A stretch of DNA of 64,000 nucleotides, taken from Ctena decussata (Eukaryota; Mollusca; Bivalvia; Lucinida; Lucinidae). The notes under the pieces were generated by a model, which made no database searches, had not been told where the DNA came from, and saw only the letters and a program-made list of their open reading frames with translations. Below, in pieces: positions 43,924 through 55,700 of this stretch (position 1 is the first letter of the stretch; each line of letters starts with the position of its first letter). The stretch is from positions 66,376,123-66,440,122 of the forward strand of contig OZ022503.1 in NCBI GenBank assembly GCA_963989385.1, in the 5' to 3' direction. A program made the position numbers and the translations under genes.

Positions 43924-44908
43924 CAGGGCTCAGGAAATATTGAAAATTGAATCGGTTCAGCCGATGACGTCATCACCTAACTTCACTATGCGGGTGCCGG
44001 GGGACATATAACGATCTTCGCTGAATACCCCCACCCACTAATGAGAAACCCCATGTTTACATGTTCGTAGCGCTTGTTTAGCCCTAGATAGACATGTTTG
44101 CTGCTTACCTGACACAATGAGAATCAGCGCTGAAGTAGCAATTTAGTCCCTTTGCTCTAACTTATTGTGAAACATGTGCTTTAAAATACAGAAAAAGAAA
44201 GCGAAAGTAGCCTTGCCGGAACCACATGATTCGTCTTGCCGCCGGTTCGTATGGGTCAAAAACTATTGAGCTGGTAACCAATATTTTTATTCGAGTTTTC
44301 ATTCGAGTTAATTCCCTTGCCCGTGAAATTTGTTTTTTCTTTCAAAAAGGTACCTTCGGACGAATAAAAAAATACTTATTTGCGCGAGTACTGACGTTGC
44401 CTAAAAACAATAACAAGCCTACAGATAATCAAATCAGGTTTAAGCTTTGTTGTTGTTGTTTTTTTCGCATGTAAAAGTCTTTTATAATGCTTTCTTTGGA
44501 AGTTATCACTGACTTTTTTCCCCAAGCGTCGGCCTGTGTATTGTGTATATGAGGTGACCTCAGATTGGTGACACGTGACATGTGACATGCGCTAATTATC
44601 GAAGTCTTCTAAAACCATGTTCACACCTTGGCAAGACAATCGGGGCTGTGATTATCTGTGATAACTTTTGACACATTGTTGATTAAATTGATGTAAACAA
44701 CCCAATTAACTTTTAATGCAGTGCCGTAAACATCGACGAAAATAGCCGAAACATCCGCGACAAAGAAATATCTGACAAAATCAAAGAAAATATCCTAAGT
44801 ATTGGGCCAATATGGGACCGATTTTTTGGGGCTTTGGGCTGTTTCCAATCGGTCCGAATTTCTGAATTTCGGTCTGGGACCGAAAAAATCCGGTTTTCCC
44901 GAGCCCTG
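43924..44908. mobile_element. hAT-superfamily non-autonomous element (985 bp, 8-bp TSD)
   Basis: Ends CAGGGCTCAGGAAA and TTTTCCCGAGCCCTG are imperfect inverted repeats of hAT type. The exact 8-bp direct repeat CGTTACAC flanks it (43916-43923 and 44909-44916), diagnostic of hAT. Inside there is no transposase; the short open frame at 44226-44474 is unrecognised. Confidence 0.9.
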
Positions 44909-45036
44909 CGTTACACTGTTGTCCCAGTATTTATGGTCATAATGTATTTATTAAAAGACTCCAAATATTGAACAATACCAAAGATGACTATACATGCCAA
45001 GTTTCAGTAAGATGCCACCTCACTTGACTTTGCCCA

Positions 45037-45270
45037 TCTGAGCCCAGCATCATTAGCTTAACAATGTCAGTAGTCAAGGATTCGTTACCATTCACAAATA
45101 GCTGTGGTACTTTTTTTTTTGAAGAAAAATTGTGAGAAGCTTTTGCAGTGCAAAAGCTTTTCACATTTATTCAGCAAAAATTGACTGCTTTTTTGCATAA
45201 AATATGTTTGAAACTTTTAAGTCTTGTTAACTCATGTCATAGTTAGCCTTGACCAACTGGGCCCTGGTAG
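45037..45270. mobile_element. 'GGGCCCAGTTG' MITE copy
   Basis: The core hairpin TGTGAGAAGCTTTTGCAGTG / CAAAAGCTTTTCACA and the end ACCAACTGGGCCCTGG match 56285-56522; the left end is decayed (GAGCCCAGCATCATTAGC). Confidence 0.6.
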
Positions 45271-45329
45271 TTGAATATCATAAGATTTTCAAATCTCCCT
45301 TATTTGTCAGTCAGTTCTTCTTTAAAGTA

Positions 45330-46896
45330 TACTGGACAAAAAAAGTTAGGGATCAAATATTTGACTGAAGCTTAAATCATGAAAAATAAATTATCCAAAA
45401 AACATTTTCTTCTGCTCAATACAGCTATCAAAGCGGCGCAGAACTGCATGAAAAATATTGGAATCGGATCACCTGACACACCAGTAGAAACAAATAAGCA
45501 GATATACCCCTAAAACTGAAGTGAAAATTGGCATCCCCACAATATTGAATGTCCGTGATTCTTGGCTTTATTCATGCAAAACCATTGCCAATGCTCGTCG
45601 TTATCTCTCGGGGTCTGAATAACTGCATGACAGCTTCTCGGTGTTCTTTTGGTAAAGTGCTAGAGGCTCATTTGGGGACTTTTTTGCCATTTTTTATGAA
45701 GGGCTCGAATTAGCCCTCCAGGAGTTTCCCGAAGTCTTTGGTGATTACAATTTGTGTTTTGTAACATCTGTCAAGCATTTTCAATCAGATTTAGAACTTG
45801 CGATTACCTAGACTTGTCCATACGGACGATGGCCTCTGTCCCAAGCTACTGGTTCATTACAATAACACTGTGAGGACGCGCATTGTTTATCCATTAAATT
45901 CTTTAATCGGCCAATTTCAGCGAAAACGATTAGAAACAGACTTGACACAGCTAATTTCCGCACTTGCATGCTGGTAATGAGGCCAGGATTGATGCAATTC
46001 CAAACAAATGCGAGGCGACAGTCGTCAAAAAGTGACACAAATTTGCAGCAGGGTCACTGGACCCATGTTCTTTTCACAGATGAGTCCAGATTTGTATGTA
46101 GATATCCACGATGATGGGAGAAAGGTGTGACGGATGCCAGGTACACGTCGTGTTCCCTGTGAATTAAATCCTCTTGTGGAATATGACATGTATCGAGGAG
46201 GGTGGGTGATGGTATGATAGGGCATCTGGATTGGCAGCTGTGTGGACTTGCGCATGCCAGACAGAGGCACTCTGATTGGTGTTCGAGCTAGGAATGACAA
46301 GCTTTATCCAATTACGAGACCGTTTGCTGAAGTTTTTGGCGATGACATCATCGAATCACAGGGCAAATGTGGTGGACCAGTACCTAGCGACAGAAACAAT
46401 CGCCCGCACTGACATGTCAATCTGATCATGTTTCAAATCCGATTGAGCATTCTTTGGACATGTTACACCATCAATCCTGATCACGAGAGGCTTCCTGAAA
46501 CTCAAGGAGACCTCATGCAGGCCTTTCGTGAAAAATGGCAAACGAGTCCCTAAATGGGCCTCTCGTAATTTACCAAAAGCATACCGAGTGGCTGTCGTGC
46601 AGTTATTCAGGCCCTTGGAGGTCACACTGAGAACTGAAAATGATTTTGCATGCATAGAGCCAAACATAATGGACATTCAGTCTTGCGTTAATGCCAGTTT
46701 TCACTTTGATTTTAGGGGTATGCCTGTTTATTCATTTATGCTGGTGTGTCACGTTATCAGATTCCAATATGTGTCATGCAATCTTGTGCAGCATTGTAAG
46801 ATGTATTCAACGGAAGAAAATGATTTTTTGAAAATTCCTTTTTTCGATACAAAAATTTCAGTCTAATGTTTGATCCCTAACTTTTTTTGTCCAGTA
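45330..46896 (+). mobile_element. Tc1/mariner transposon, 1.57 kb, inactive
   Basis: Perfect-looking inverted ends TACTGGACAAAAAAAGTTA and their complement are flanked by TA on both sides (45328-45329, 46897-46898). The length fits Tc1/mariner. Confidence 0.9.
45560..46560 (+). pseudogene. Degenerate Tc1/mariner transposase
   Basis: Plus-strand fragments in several frames remain: HWTHVLFTDESRF near 46047-46085, which contains the first catalytic Asp of the DDE/D triad, then a GDGMIG-like block and later fragments with 'ETQGDLMQAF' near 46500. Stops and shifts break the frame many times, and open frames on the opposite strand (45808-46300) are shadows. Dead copy; exact edges uncertain. Confidence 0.75.
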
Positions 46897-46924
46897 TATA
46901 ATAGGATGGAGTATGTTAGTTTTT

Positions 46925-47067
46925 AGCTCACCTGAACAAAGTTCAGGAAGAGTATTGTACTAGCCCCGGCATTGGCGTTGGCCACTGCGTTAGCATAATG
47001 ATAAAGTTTTACGTTAAAGTTTTTTAGGTGACCAGGCGAGCTATCCTGTCCGGCTGACAGGTCTTGA
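46925..47067. mobile_element. 'AGCTCACCTGAAC...CAGGCGAGCT' dispersed repeat, complete copy
   Basis: TTTTAGCTCACCTGAACAAA at the left, ACCAGGCGAGCTATCCTGTC and GACAGGTCTTGAT at the right. Confidence 0.65.
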
Positions 47068-47097
47068 TAAAAGAATACTTTATACAGTGTGTTAGTT

Positions 47098-49432
47098 TTT
47101 ATGCCCCCAACTTCGGAGAAGTTGAGGGGGCATATTGGGTTGGGCCTGTCCGTCCGTCCGTCCGTCTGTCCGTCAGTCCGTCCGTAACGCTTTTTGGCAG
47201 CTGGGAAACTCAAGAACTGCTTTTGCTAGGATCTTGAAATTTTATGTGTGGCACATACATGAAAAATAAGCGCTCCCGTATTTTTTCTTTTTTCCGCCGG
47301 TCACGTATTTTCAGAGTTGTGCCCCTTTTTCGACTTAGTCTATGGAACCTTGTGAACAAAATATCTCGAGAACCCCTGATGCTAGGATCATGATTTTTTG
47401 CAGGATGACATTGCTCAAGGTGTAGATGACCTGATTAACTTTTGAAAAAAAATCGTGAATTTTTGACCGAGTTATGCCCCTTTTTCGACTTAGTGCATTG
47501 TAAGCCTTTGGAACCTTGTGAACAAAATATCTCAAGAATCCCTGATGTAAGGATCATGATCTTTTGCAGGATGACATCACCCAAGGTGTAGATGACCTGA
47601 TTAGTTTTTGAAAAAAAATCGTGAATTTTTGGCCGAGTTATGCCCCTTTTTCGACTTAGTGCATTGTAAGCCATGGAACCTTGTGAACAATATATCTTGA
47701 GAACCCCTGATGCTAGGATCATGATTTTTTGCAGGCAGACATTGCCTATGGCGTAGATGACCTGATTAACTTTTGAAAAAAAATCGTGAATTTTTGACCG
47801 AGATATGCCCCATTTTTGACTTAGTGCATTGTAAGCCTATGGAACCTTGTGAACAAATTATCTTGAGAATCCCTGATGCTAGGATCATGATCTTTTGCAG
47901 GATGACATTGCCCAAGGTGTAGATGACCTGAATAGTTTTTGAAAAAAATCGTATATTTTTGACCGAGTTATGCCCCTTTTTAGACTTAGTGCATTGTAGG
48001 CCTATGGGACCTTGTGAACAAAATATCTTGAGAACCCCTGATGCTAGGATCATGTTTTATTGCAGGCAGACATTGCCTAAGGCGTAGATGACCTGATTAA
48101 CTTTTGAAAAAACATTGGTTAATTTTTATGCCCCCAACTTCAGAGAAGTTGAGGGGGGCATATTGGTTTGGGCATGTCCGTCTGTCTGTCCGTCCGTAAC
48201 ACTTTTTGGCAGCTGGGAAACTCAAGAATGGCTTATGCTAGAATCTTGAAATTTTATGTGTGGCATGTGCATGAAAAATAAGCGGACCCATATTTTTTCT
48301 TTCCTCCACCGGTCTCGCTTAATTTTTCCACCGGCCATGTATTTCCAGAGTTATGCCCCTTTTTCGACTTAGCCTGTGGAACCTTGTGAACAAAATATCT
48401 CAAGAACCCCTGATGCTAGGATCATGAGGTTTTGCAGGATAAGAATGCCCAAGGTGTAGATGACCTGATTAACTTTTGAAACAAATTCGTGAATTTTTGA
48501 CCAAGTTATGCCCCCTTTTCGACTTAGTGTATTGTAAGCCTATGAAACCTTGTGAACAAAATATCTCAAGAACCCGTGATGCTAGGAGCATGATTTTTTG
48601 CAGGAAGATACTGCCTAACATGTAGATGACCTGATTAGTTTTTGAAAAAAAATCGTGAATTTTTGATCGAATTCTGCCCCTTTTTCGACTTAGTGCATTG
48701 AAGCCTAGGGTACAAAGATCCCCTTACATATAGTCAAGAACAGTAAGAGCTTGGACTTTGAAACTTTATACACATGATCAGTATGGAAAATAAGCAGACC
48801 CGTATTTTTTTATTTTTCCACCGGCCATGTATTTCCAGAGTTATGCCCCTTTTTAGACTTAGCCTGTGGAACCTTGTGAACAAAATATCTCAAGAACCCC
48901 TGGTGCTAGGATCATGAGGTTTTGCACGATGACAATGCCCAAGGTGTAGATGACCTGATTAACTTTTGAAATAAATTAGTGAATTTTTGACCGAGTTATG
49001 CCCCTTTTTTGACTTAGTGCATTGTAAGCCTATGGACCCTTGTGAACAAAACATCTGGAGAACCCCTGATGCTAGGATCATGATCTTTTGCAGGAAGATA
49101 CTGCCTAACATATAGATGACCTGATTAACTTTTGAAAAAAATTCATATATTTTTGATTGAGTTATGCCCCTTTTTCGACTTAGTGCATTATTAGCCTATG
49201 GAACCTTGTGAACAAAATATCTGGAGAACCCCTGATGCTAGGATCATAATGTTTTTGCAGGAAAATGTTGCCCAAGATGTAGATGACCTGATTAACTTTC
49301 AAAAAAGAAATCATAAATTTTTGACTGAGTTAAGCCCCTTTTTCGACTTAGTGTATTGAAGCCTATGGTACAAAGGTACAAGCATTATTGGATGAACCTT
49401 CTTTAGAGGCAAGCATAGGGTTGGGGGCATAG
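47098..49432 (+). mobile_element. Element with inverted 'TATGCCCCCAAC' ends and internal tandem arrays of ~165-bp units
   Basis: It starts TTATGCCCCCAACTTC, with a short head palindrome (CAACTTCGGAGAAGTTG) and a TCCG microsatellite, followed by about five units of roughly 165 bp (for example GTTATGCCCC at 47471, 47637, 47802 and 47967). A second head starts at 48121 with its own TCCG run and more units, and the element ends GGGTTGGGGGCATAG. The plan of flank + microsatellite + ~160-bp core repeats resembles bivalve 'pearl'-type, Helitron-related non-autonomous elements (inference from memory). The minus-strand open frames repeat with the same period and are not genes. Confidence 0.8.
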
Positions 49433-49589
49433 TGTTTCATAAACACATTTTCTAGTTAAAAGTATACTTTATACAGTGTTACATTTTAAGGAAGAATTGT
49501 ATACTGTTCATCATGTTTAAAAGCATAAAATATTTGAGCAAGTGAGTAGTGGCTCAAGTGTATCCCTGTTATACATGAGCCGGTAACTC

Positions 49590-49744
49590 CTTCAGTCAAG
49601 CGCTGGCCTGCTGACCTATTGGTCCCGGGTTCAGAGGGTTCCAACACACAGAAACTTAATTCCATTATCATCCTTCCATCATCCTGATAAGACTGAAATA
49701 CTGTTGAAAAGGATGTTAAAGCATAGCAAGTCATCCATCCATCA
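49590..49744 (+). mobile_element. SINE family 2 copy
   Basis: GAGCCGGTAACTCCTTCAGT, CAAGCGCTGGCCTGCTGACC and GGTCCCGGGTTCAGAGG give the tRNA-like head. The body has CTGATAAGACTGAAATACTG and the tail CATCCATCCATC. Confidence 0.85.
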
Positions 49745-49894
49745 GCTAGTGCCACCTCCCTCTAATCATACAACTCTTAATTCAACCTTTAACACATGGA
49801 CCTACTATTAAACAATCATATTCTGAAGGATTTTGGAAATTTAAGACAAAATGCATGTATGTTAAAAGTTAAACATTATCATTAAACAAATTTC

Positions 49895-50850
49895 AGTGTC
49901 TGCAGCCTTGACCTTAAGCAACAGCAGCAGCATCCACATAATAACAGCTAATCTGTTTCAACCTAGAAGTAAAGCTAGCTACATTTTGAAATGTATCATC
50001 GAAATATATTACAAATATTATTACAAAATACAAACTAAACACAAAACTCTAATGCATATGTTTAAGTCTGGCCTTGACCTTGAATAAGCAGCAGCATCCA
50101 CATTGTCATTTTTTTAGCACAATTCATGCAAATCAAACAGCTAACTAAATGTTTTGAAAGACTGCAGAAGCAGAGGGCGATGGTTTGGATCCTTTAAAAC
50201 TAGTTAAAGCCCCCTGCCCCCATTAATCTTTCACTGACCATTCCAAGGTGCTACTTGTGTTGTGTTTCCTAGCATTACATGTTATTATGTCCACTTGTCT
50301 ATGGTCTGTAGCAGTATGGTCACCTGAGTAGCTGCCCATTCTGCTTTCTGTTTTGTAATCTGAAATAGGAAAAAAATAAATGTTGCTACAATTTACAATT
50401 TGAGTAGCTGGTGGGAAAGAGCTGTTGATTATATTTACCGTGCCTGTCTTTCGTAAGCTTTTGTCAATTTGTGTGTACTTTCCCTTTTGGTTTTGTATGC
50501 AGGATGTTGGATTTGATTGTATTAATTCCTGATCATTACCTATCTTTTTACTTCGGTCAAATACAAAAGGGTTCCATTAAAGGGTGCTATTTAAGCAAAG
50601 AAAACTAGATTAACACTAAATTTTAATGCTGGATTTTAAGGTCTGTGACCTTGACATTTAGTCAACAGCAGCATCCACATGATGTCAACTAATCTTTACA
50701 AACTCAGAAGTAAACTTAAGTCACATAATAATTCTGACAGTTCCATTGAAGTGTACAAGATATAATACAACTTAATGCAAAACTTTAACAAAATGTTTAG
50801 GTCTGTGACCTTGGCCTTAGGTCAGCAGCAGCATTCACATGATGTCAACT
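49895..50850. repeat. Scattered ~165-bp repeat with 'CCTTGACCTT...CAACAGCAGCATCCACAT'
   Basis: The words GACCTTGA...AGCAGCAGCATCCACAT recur at about 49905, 50073, 50640 and 50803, at intervals near 165 bp apart from a gap of unrelated sequence. Between, 50500-50560 resembles the intron of the Harbinger accessory gene (TTTGATTGTA...CCTGATCATT...CCTATCTTTT). Confidence 0.55.
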
Positions 50851-51019
50851 TATCCGTCCTCTAGTGATGACAACGGTCTTTACAGCTATGTTATAAATGG
50901 AACAGGTTTTGATGATATGGTGCATTTGAGGCTTTTATTCATTGTTATTTTCCCTTGATGCTTTTTTGCTGCTGTTTCTTGAATTCACTCAGTAAATGGT
51001 CCAGTTGCTCAATGAAGAA

Positions 51020-51245
51020 GAGTTTAAATACTGTCTTGTCCATGATGGATGGATGACTTGCGATTTTACGTCCTTTTCAACAGTATTTCAGTCATATCAG
51101 GACGATGGGACGATGATAATGAAAGGCTGTGTGCAATGGAATCCTGTTTACGGTAGGAAAGATTCTCGCCTCGAGCGGGATTCGAACCCGGGTCCGCTAG
51201 GTCAGCAGGCCAGCGCTTAACCAACTGAGCTACTGGGGCTCCTGT
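51020..51245 (-). mobile_element. SINE family 2, well-preserved copy (minus strand)
   Basis: Read on the minus strand: AGCCCCAGTAGCTCAGTTGG (box A), GCTGGCCTGCTGACCTAG, GGGTTCGAATCCCG (box B), then TTCCATTGCACACAGCC, GATATGACTGAAATACTG and a CATCCATCC tail. The head looks like a tRNA, but its acceptor stem does not pair, so it is a SINE and not a tRNA gene. Confidence 0.92.
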
Positions 51246-51485
51246 CTTGTCCAGGAACATCAACAAGTATAATTATTTTTCTTCACAACCAGCAAATTTT
51301 CCATGATAGCCAATTAGAGATTGGCTTAATGAAAGAGTTAGAGTTTGTAAGACAGTAACATATTAAGTAGAGTTTATAAGACAATAACATATTAAGTAAA
51401 GTTTCAATAATAAACTGGTGTCATTTTCTTTCGGTCATATACTTTGATTCAAAATCACTCCAGATATTTGGACAGAAGTACTTAA

Positions 51486-51552
51486 GCAAACAGTATAGAC
51501 CCTGACCAGACTGCTCTTTAGGAGCAGTCTGATCTGGGTCTGCCCTGTTTGT
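51486..51552. repeat. GATCAGACTG palindrome, 67 bp
   Basis: GCAAACAGTATAGACCCTGA ... GGTCTGCCCTGTTTG with GACTGCTC/GAGCAGTC at the loop (TTTAG). Confidence 0.85.
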
Positions 51553-51555
51553 CAT

Positions 51556-52135
51556 TCCATCTGGATAGTTTTGACATTGTTGGATAGTCAAATCAACTTC
51601 CTCCAACTTTTGGATGTACGTATAGTAAGTACATATGGTGTCAGAAAATTGAGAGCAGTTACGGTTCCTGGCAGACGCTCCTAAAATCTGAACCAGAAAG
51701 CCGTTCAAAATTGATCAGTCTTCATTTTCTTGCCTTTATTAAGCAGACGACAGTGCCGAAGGGACTGGCCTCATAAGACAACTATTTAATTAGTAGTTAG
51801 ATTAGGAAAAAGCGTCTTATCTAGAAAACAAATATGTGATTTGGGTCTTGGAAGCTAATTTCTATGTATATGTCTTAATAAAGGATGTAGAATCCTGAAA
51901 AAAGTCGGCAATGATTACTTCAGTCTTTTGATAGAAGGTTTGATTAAACGAAATTCAGACTTCAAATCTGTATGGCTGAAATTTTATTCCGAAGAACACA
52001 ATGAAATATGACAGATTATTTGTTGAAATTCAGCAATTGAAGCTGTAGAAAACTAAATTGAGTTTTTGTATACCCTAAAAAAGAAGGTAGAAATCATACA
52101 TAGGCTTCTATCCAGTTTTCTGGTTTAGCTCTGTT
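51556..52135. other. Unannotated stretch upstream of the ZFHX exon
   Basis: No gene, palindrome or family repeat seen. Confidence 0.35.
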
Positions 52136-52186
52136 TTGTGACAATGCCCCGCCAGGCGAGAGTCGCAAGACATCCCATTTCATGAG

Positions 52187-52356
52187 TGAGTGAGTGAGTG
52201 AGTGAACTCGGGTTTAACGTCCCACCAACAACGAGGTCATACAGAGACGGGACCTCGGTTTAAAGTCTCATCCGAAAGACCGGAGAAGCGGGGGATCGAT
52301 CTTGCGACGCCTGGATTGGTAGTCCGGAGTGTTATCCACTACACCACAGCCGCTCC
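52187..52356 (-). mobile_element. tRNA-derived SINE, family 3, with 14-bp target-site duplication
   Basis: Minus strand: GCGGCTGTGGTGTAGTGGAT (box A), GATCGATCCCC (box B), body with ACCTCGTTGTTGGTGGGACG and TTAAACCCGAGTTCAC, tail (CTCA)n. The direct repeat TCCCATTTCATGAG flanks it (52173-52186 and 52357-52370). It lies only 0.4 kb from the ZFHX acceptor. Confidence 0.93.
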
Positions 52357-52456
52357 TCCCATTTCATGAGATTCTTGTATAAGATATTTCTAAAAAGCCC
52401 AAATGAACTTAACAAGATTCACTGCTCGAAGAGACCATGACATAAGCTCTTAGGGT

Positions 52457-52665
52457 TAAGGTAAATGGGTACATTTTCAGGGAAAGCAACTCTGCTATTT
52501 TTATTTTTGCCTCCCATATCAATGGGGGTCAACTCTTAAAGAAAAGAATTTGCTCCTTTAAGAGTAGACCCCATTTTGAAAGGGTTTCATTGTCCAAGAA
52601 AGCAAACAGGAAGGTACAAAAGTTGTCTCCCATTGAAAAATGATAGAAAACATGGAGCAGCCACC
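52457..52665. mobile_element. MITE family B copy beside the ZFHX exon
   Basis: GGGTACATTTTCAGGGAAAG at the left, AACATGGAG at the right. The core hairpin is shortened (AACTCTTAAAGAAAAGAATT ... TTTAAGAGTAGACCCC). It ends about 70 bp before the splice acceptor. Confidence 0.75.
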
Positions 52666-52735
52666 TGCATAAAAGTGTCCCAATGATTAGTTTAATTTTG
52701 GTATTACAATAATTTCCACCTTTGTTTATTTTCAG

Positions 52736-52787
52736 GTGTTACTGGTAGACACTATCAACAAGGGATTGTGATGGGGCTGTATGGGCT
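52736..52787 (+). other. 5' untranslated part of the large ZFHX exon, with acceptor site and overlapping uORFs
   Basis: A pyrimidine-rich tract ending in TTTATTTTCAG at 52735 is a good splice acceptor, so the exon should start at 52736. The 52 nt before the main ATG contain an in-frame stop (TAG, 52746-52748). They also contain two upstream ATGs in the same other frame set: one at 52771 (G at -3, G at +4; short frame closing at 52821, beyond the main start) and one at 52781 (closing at 52795). Both overlap the main initiation codon, a layout that would reduce or regulate its translation. Confidence 0.7.
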
Positions 52788-55700
52788 ATGGATGATCTGC
52801 CTTCCCAGGATACACCACTAAATAATGGTATCAGTGCCACCATGGCCCTCGATTCATCAAACCCCTTCGGGGTCAGTGACAGTCCCGTTCAGAAAGGGAG
52901 AAGTCTGTTTGCCGAAAACAACGAGCCTGCTTCAACATTTATGTACCCATTCAATGCTAGTCGGAACTTTACATCTGTGTTCAGTGGTGTCAGCTACACA
53001 AACTCAGTGTACAGTAATACAAATCATGTAGCAGGTTCTAACGAGCAAAACAAACTCCAGCCCTGTTTTAATTCTGGTTTGGGGCAGAGATTTGAAATGA
53101 ACGAAATGGACGGTGTGGATTCGGAATCTGGGGATGACGATCCGGATGCTAATCTTGGTGATGATGATGATGAGAAAGAGAATAATAGAATTAATGAAAA
53201 TGTGAGAGAATATGGTTTAACATCAGTTAATATGAGTAGTGACAGAGGACAGACTGGAAGTTTAAGTGAAAGAGAAAGAGATTTAGGTGATATGTCTGAC
53301 AGTAATGAGGAGCCAGTTGAATGTGGTAATTGTGACAATGAGTTCAGAACATTGCAGGAATACATGGACCATACTTGTGCTGGGAATAAAAGTATAGAGA
53401 GTATGCATGACTCTAGTGCTACACTTAGTAAAGATGATGAAACCCATGTAAGTGATGTGGAGAGTTTTGATGGAAAGATTGTATACAATCCAGATGGTTC
53501 AGCATACATTATTGAAGGTGATTCTGATAGTGAACTTGAATCAATGATAGATATACCACAGAAGGAAGGTCTTATTATAGATAGGAAAGGCAAACATGAT
53601 GAACTTGTTGAAAAGCCAATACCACAAATAGACAATGCATTTTTTGTTCCCAGAAATCCAAATTCTTTCATAAACAGCATGTATATGATACCTCATAAAT
53701 TACAAACTCCAATCATGCATAGCTACCGGGTATATGATCTACGTTCTCAGAAGCATAGTCCATCATCATCACCATCATCCAAAGATAAAACAGACACCTC
53801 TGGATCAGAAAGAGATATTGAATCAGCATCGTCTCATTTAGAAAAATCATCTACCTCAAGTACTGTTCTACCATCATCATTAACTTCATCAAGTGTCACG
53901 TCTGTCCCTACCAAACCCATTCTTATGTGTTTTATATGTAAACTGTCATTTGGATTTGCTAAGTCTTTCACTGCACATGCCATAAATGAACATTCTATGG
54001 TTCTTTCTCCAGAGGAAAAGGAAATTATGTCACGTAAAAACTCCTCAGCTATAATTCAAGGAATTGGAAAAGAAAAAGAGCCACTAATGTCATTTTTAGA
54101 GCCAATTAAATCATCAGGGGATGTAAACTCATCAGGTATAGATCTGCTTACTACCAACTCAGAGGATTCACTAAGTGAAACTGTTGCAGAGAAACAGTCA
54201 TCTCTCAAAGAGACAACAAATGTGAGTTATGTGTACACCAAACCTAAACTTTCAGACTCTTTTAAAGGACTTAACACTAAACCTCAAGATCAGTTAAATA
54301 TTGACAGTAGAAAAGAGACAGATTCTCCTGCTGCTGCTGTGCTGCATGCTTTACAGCATAAGACTTTGAACTACAACAAACTTGAAAATAGTTTTCCAAC
54401 TGGCGATAAAAAGAAATTAACTCTTGATATGCAGGAGGATTCTAATTCATCTTCAGGCATGTTTATGAATCATACTTCAGGATATATGCAAGAGGAATTT
54501 TCAAATAATGCAATGTCATCAAAATCCTACGCACCTCACATACCCTCTCCTATGATGAGTCGACCAACTTTTTTCGGGGGTTGTGAAGAGCACCCACATG
54601 GACGAGCACAGGGTGTTGAATGTCCTAACTGTGACATGATTCTCAGTTCATCGCAATCTCTTGGAGGTCACATGACCATGATGCATTCTCGAAATTCATG
54701 CAAGACTTTAAAATGTCCAAAATGCAACTGGCATTATAAGTATCAGGAAACATTAGAAATTCATATGAAAGAAAAACACCCAGACAGTGATCAAAAGTGC
54801 ATGTACTGTTTGACAAATCAGTCCCATCCCCGGTTGGCAAGGGGTGAAAGTTATTCTTGTGGTTATAAACCTTACCGCTGTGAAGTGTGTAACTATTCAA
54901 CAACAACCAAAGGTAACCTCAGTATTCACATGCAGTCTGACAAACATTTGAATAATGTGCAAGATCTTGCTAATGGAGGTGGGGAAATGAAAGTCCTGCC
55001 TCAGCATTCTCAGCCCCCTGCCCCTTCTCCTCAGCAGGCTCCACCTCAACCTCCTCAGCCTCCAGTAAAAACTCCACCGCACCAGCAACTAGTTCAGATG
55101 TCACAGCAGATGTCACAGCAGACACAACAGCAGACAGTCGTCACCGACAGTATGAAGAAAAACAAACCCAAGCCAACATGGCGCTGCGATGTCTGTAATT
55201 ATGAAACAAACGTTGCAAGAAATCTTCGAATTCACATGACGAGTGAGAAACACACACATAACATGATGGTTCTACAACAAAACATGAAACACATGCAGAG
55301 AGACATGCAGCTGCATCAAATGAATCAGCTTGTAATGCTACAACAAGACCCTTCATTTCTGGGTCTTGGGGGACCAATACCAGGAGGTGTTACATTCCCA
55401 TATGATGGCTCATTGATGCTTGGTGGTCTTCCCTCTGGATTTGGTGAAGCCCCAATGGACTTGAGTAAAGAAAATGGGATCAGCTTAGGGGCCAATGAAG
55501 GTGAACTTCATGATGTTTCAAAATTATTCCAGTGTTGTGTATGCAATGTATATGGTTCAGACTCTTTAGAAAATCTTCACCAGCATCTACAGCAAGACAG
55601 AACAAAACAGCATGAAAGTGAAAATATTGTTATCGCCAGCGGAACTTATATTTGCAATCTCTGTTCATACAAAACTAATCTCAAGGCAAATTTTCAGCTT

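Noticed and set aside
45808..46300. Minus-strand open frames in the Tc1/mariner element
   Set aside because: The conserved HWTHVLFTDESRF block reads on the plus strand, so these are antisense shadows.
46528..46866. 112-codon plus-strand open frame
   Set aside because: Mixture of transposase remnant and the 3' end of the Tc1/mariner element; not an independent gene.
47335..48053. Three minus-strand open frames with similar proteins (MILASGVLKI...)
   Set aside because: They are translations of consecutive 165-bp tandem units, not a gene family.
51170..51245. Possible tRNA gene on the minus strand
   Set aside because: Boxes A and B are good, but the acceptor stem does not pair and the sequence continues into a SINE body and CATC tail.
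52180..52206. GAGT microsatellite as a separate feature
   Set aside because: It is the tail of the minus-strand SINE family 3 copy.
53024..53680. 218-codon open frame on the minus strand
   Set aside because: Shadow of the ZFHX coding exon; Ser/Leu-rich composition mirrors Asp/Glu/Ser codons on the true strand.
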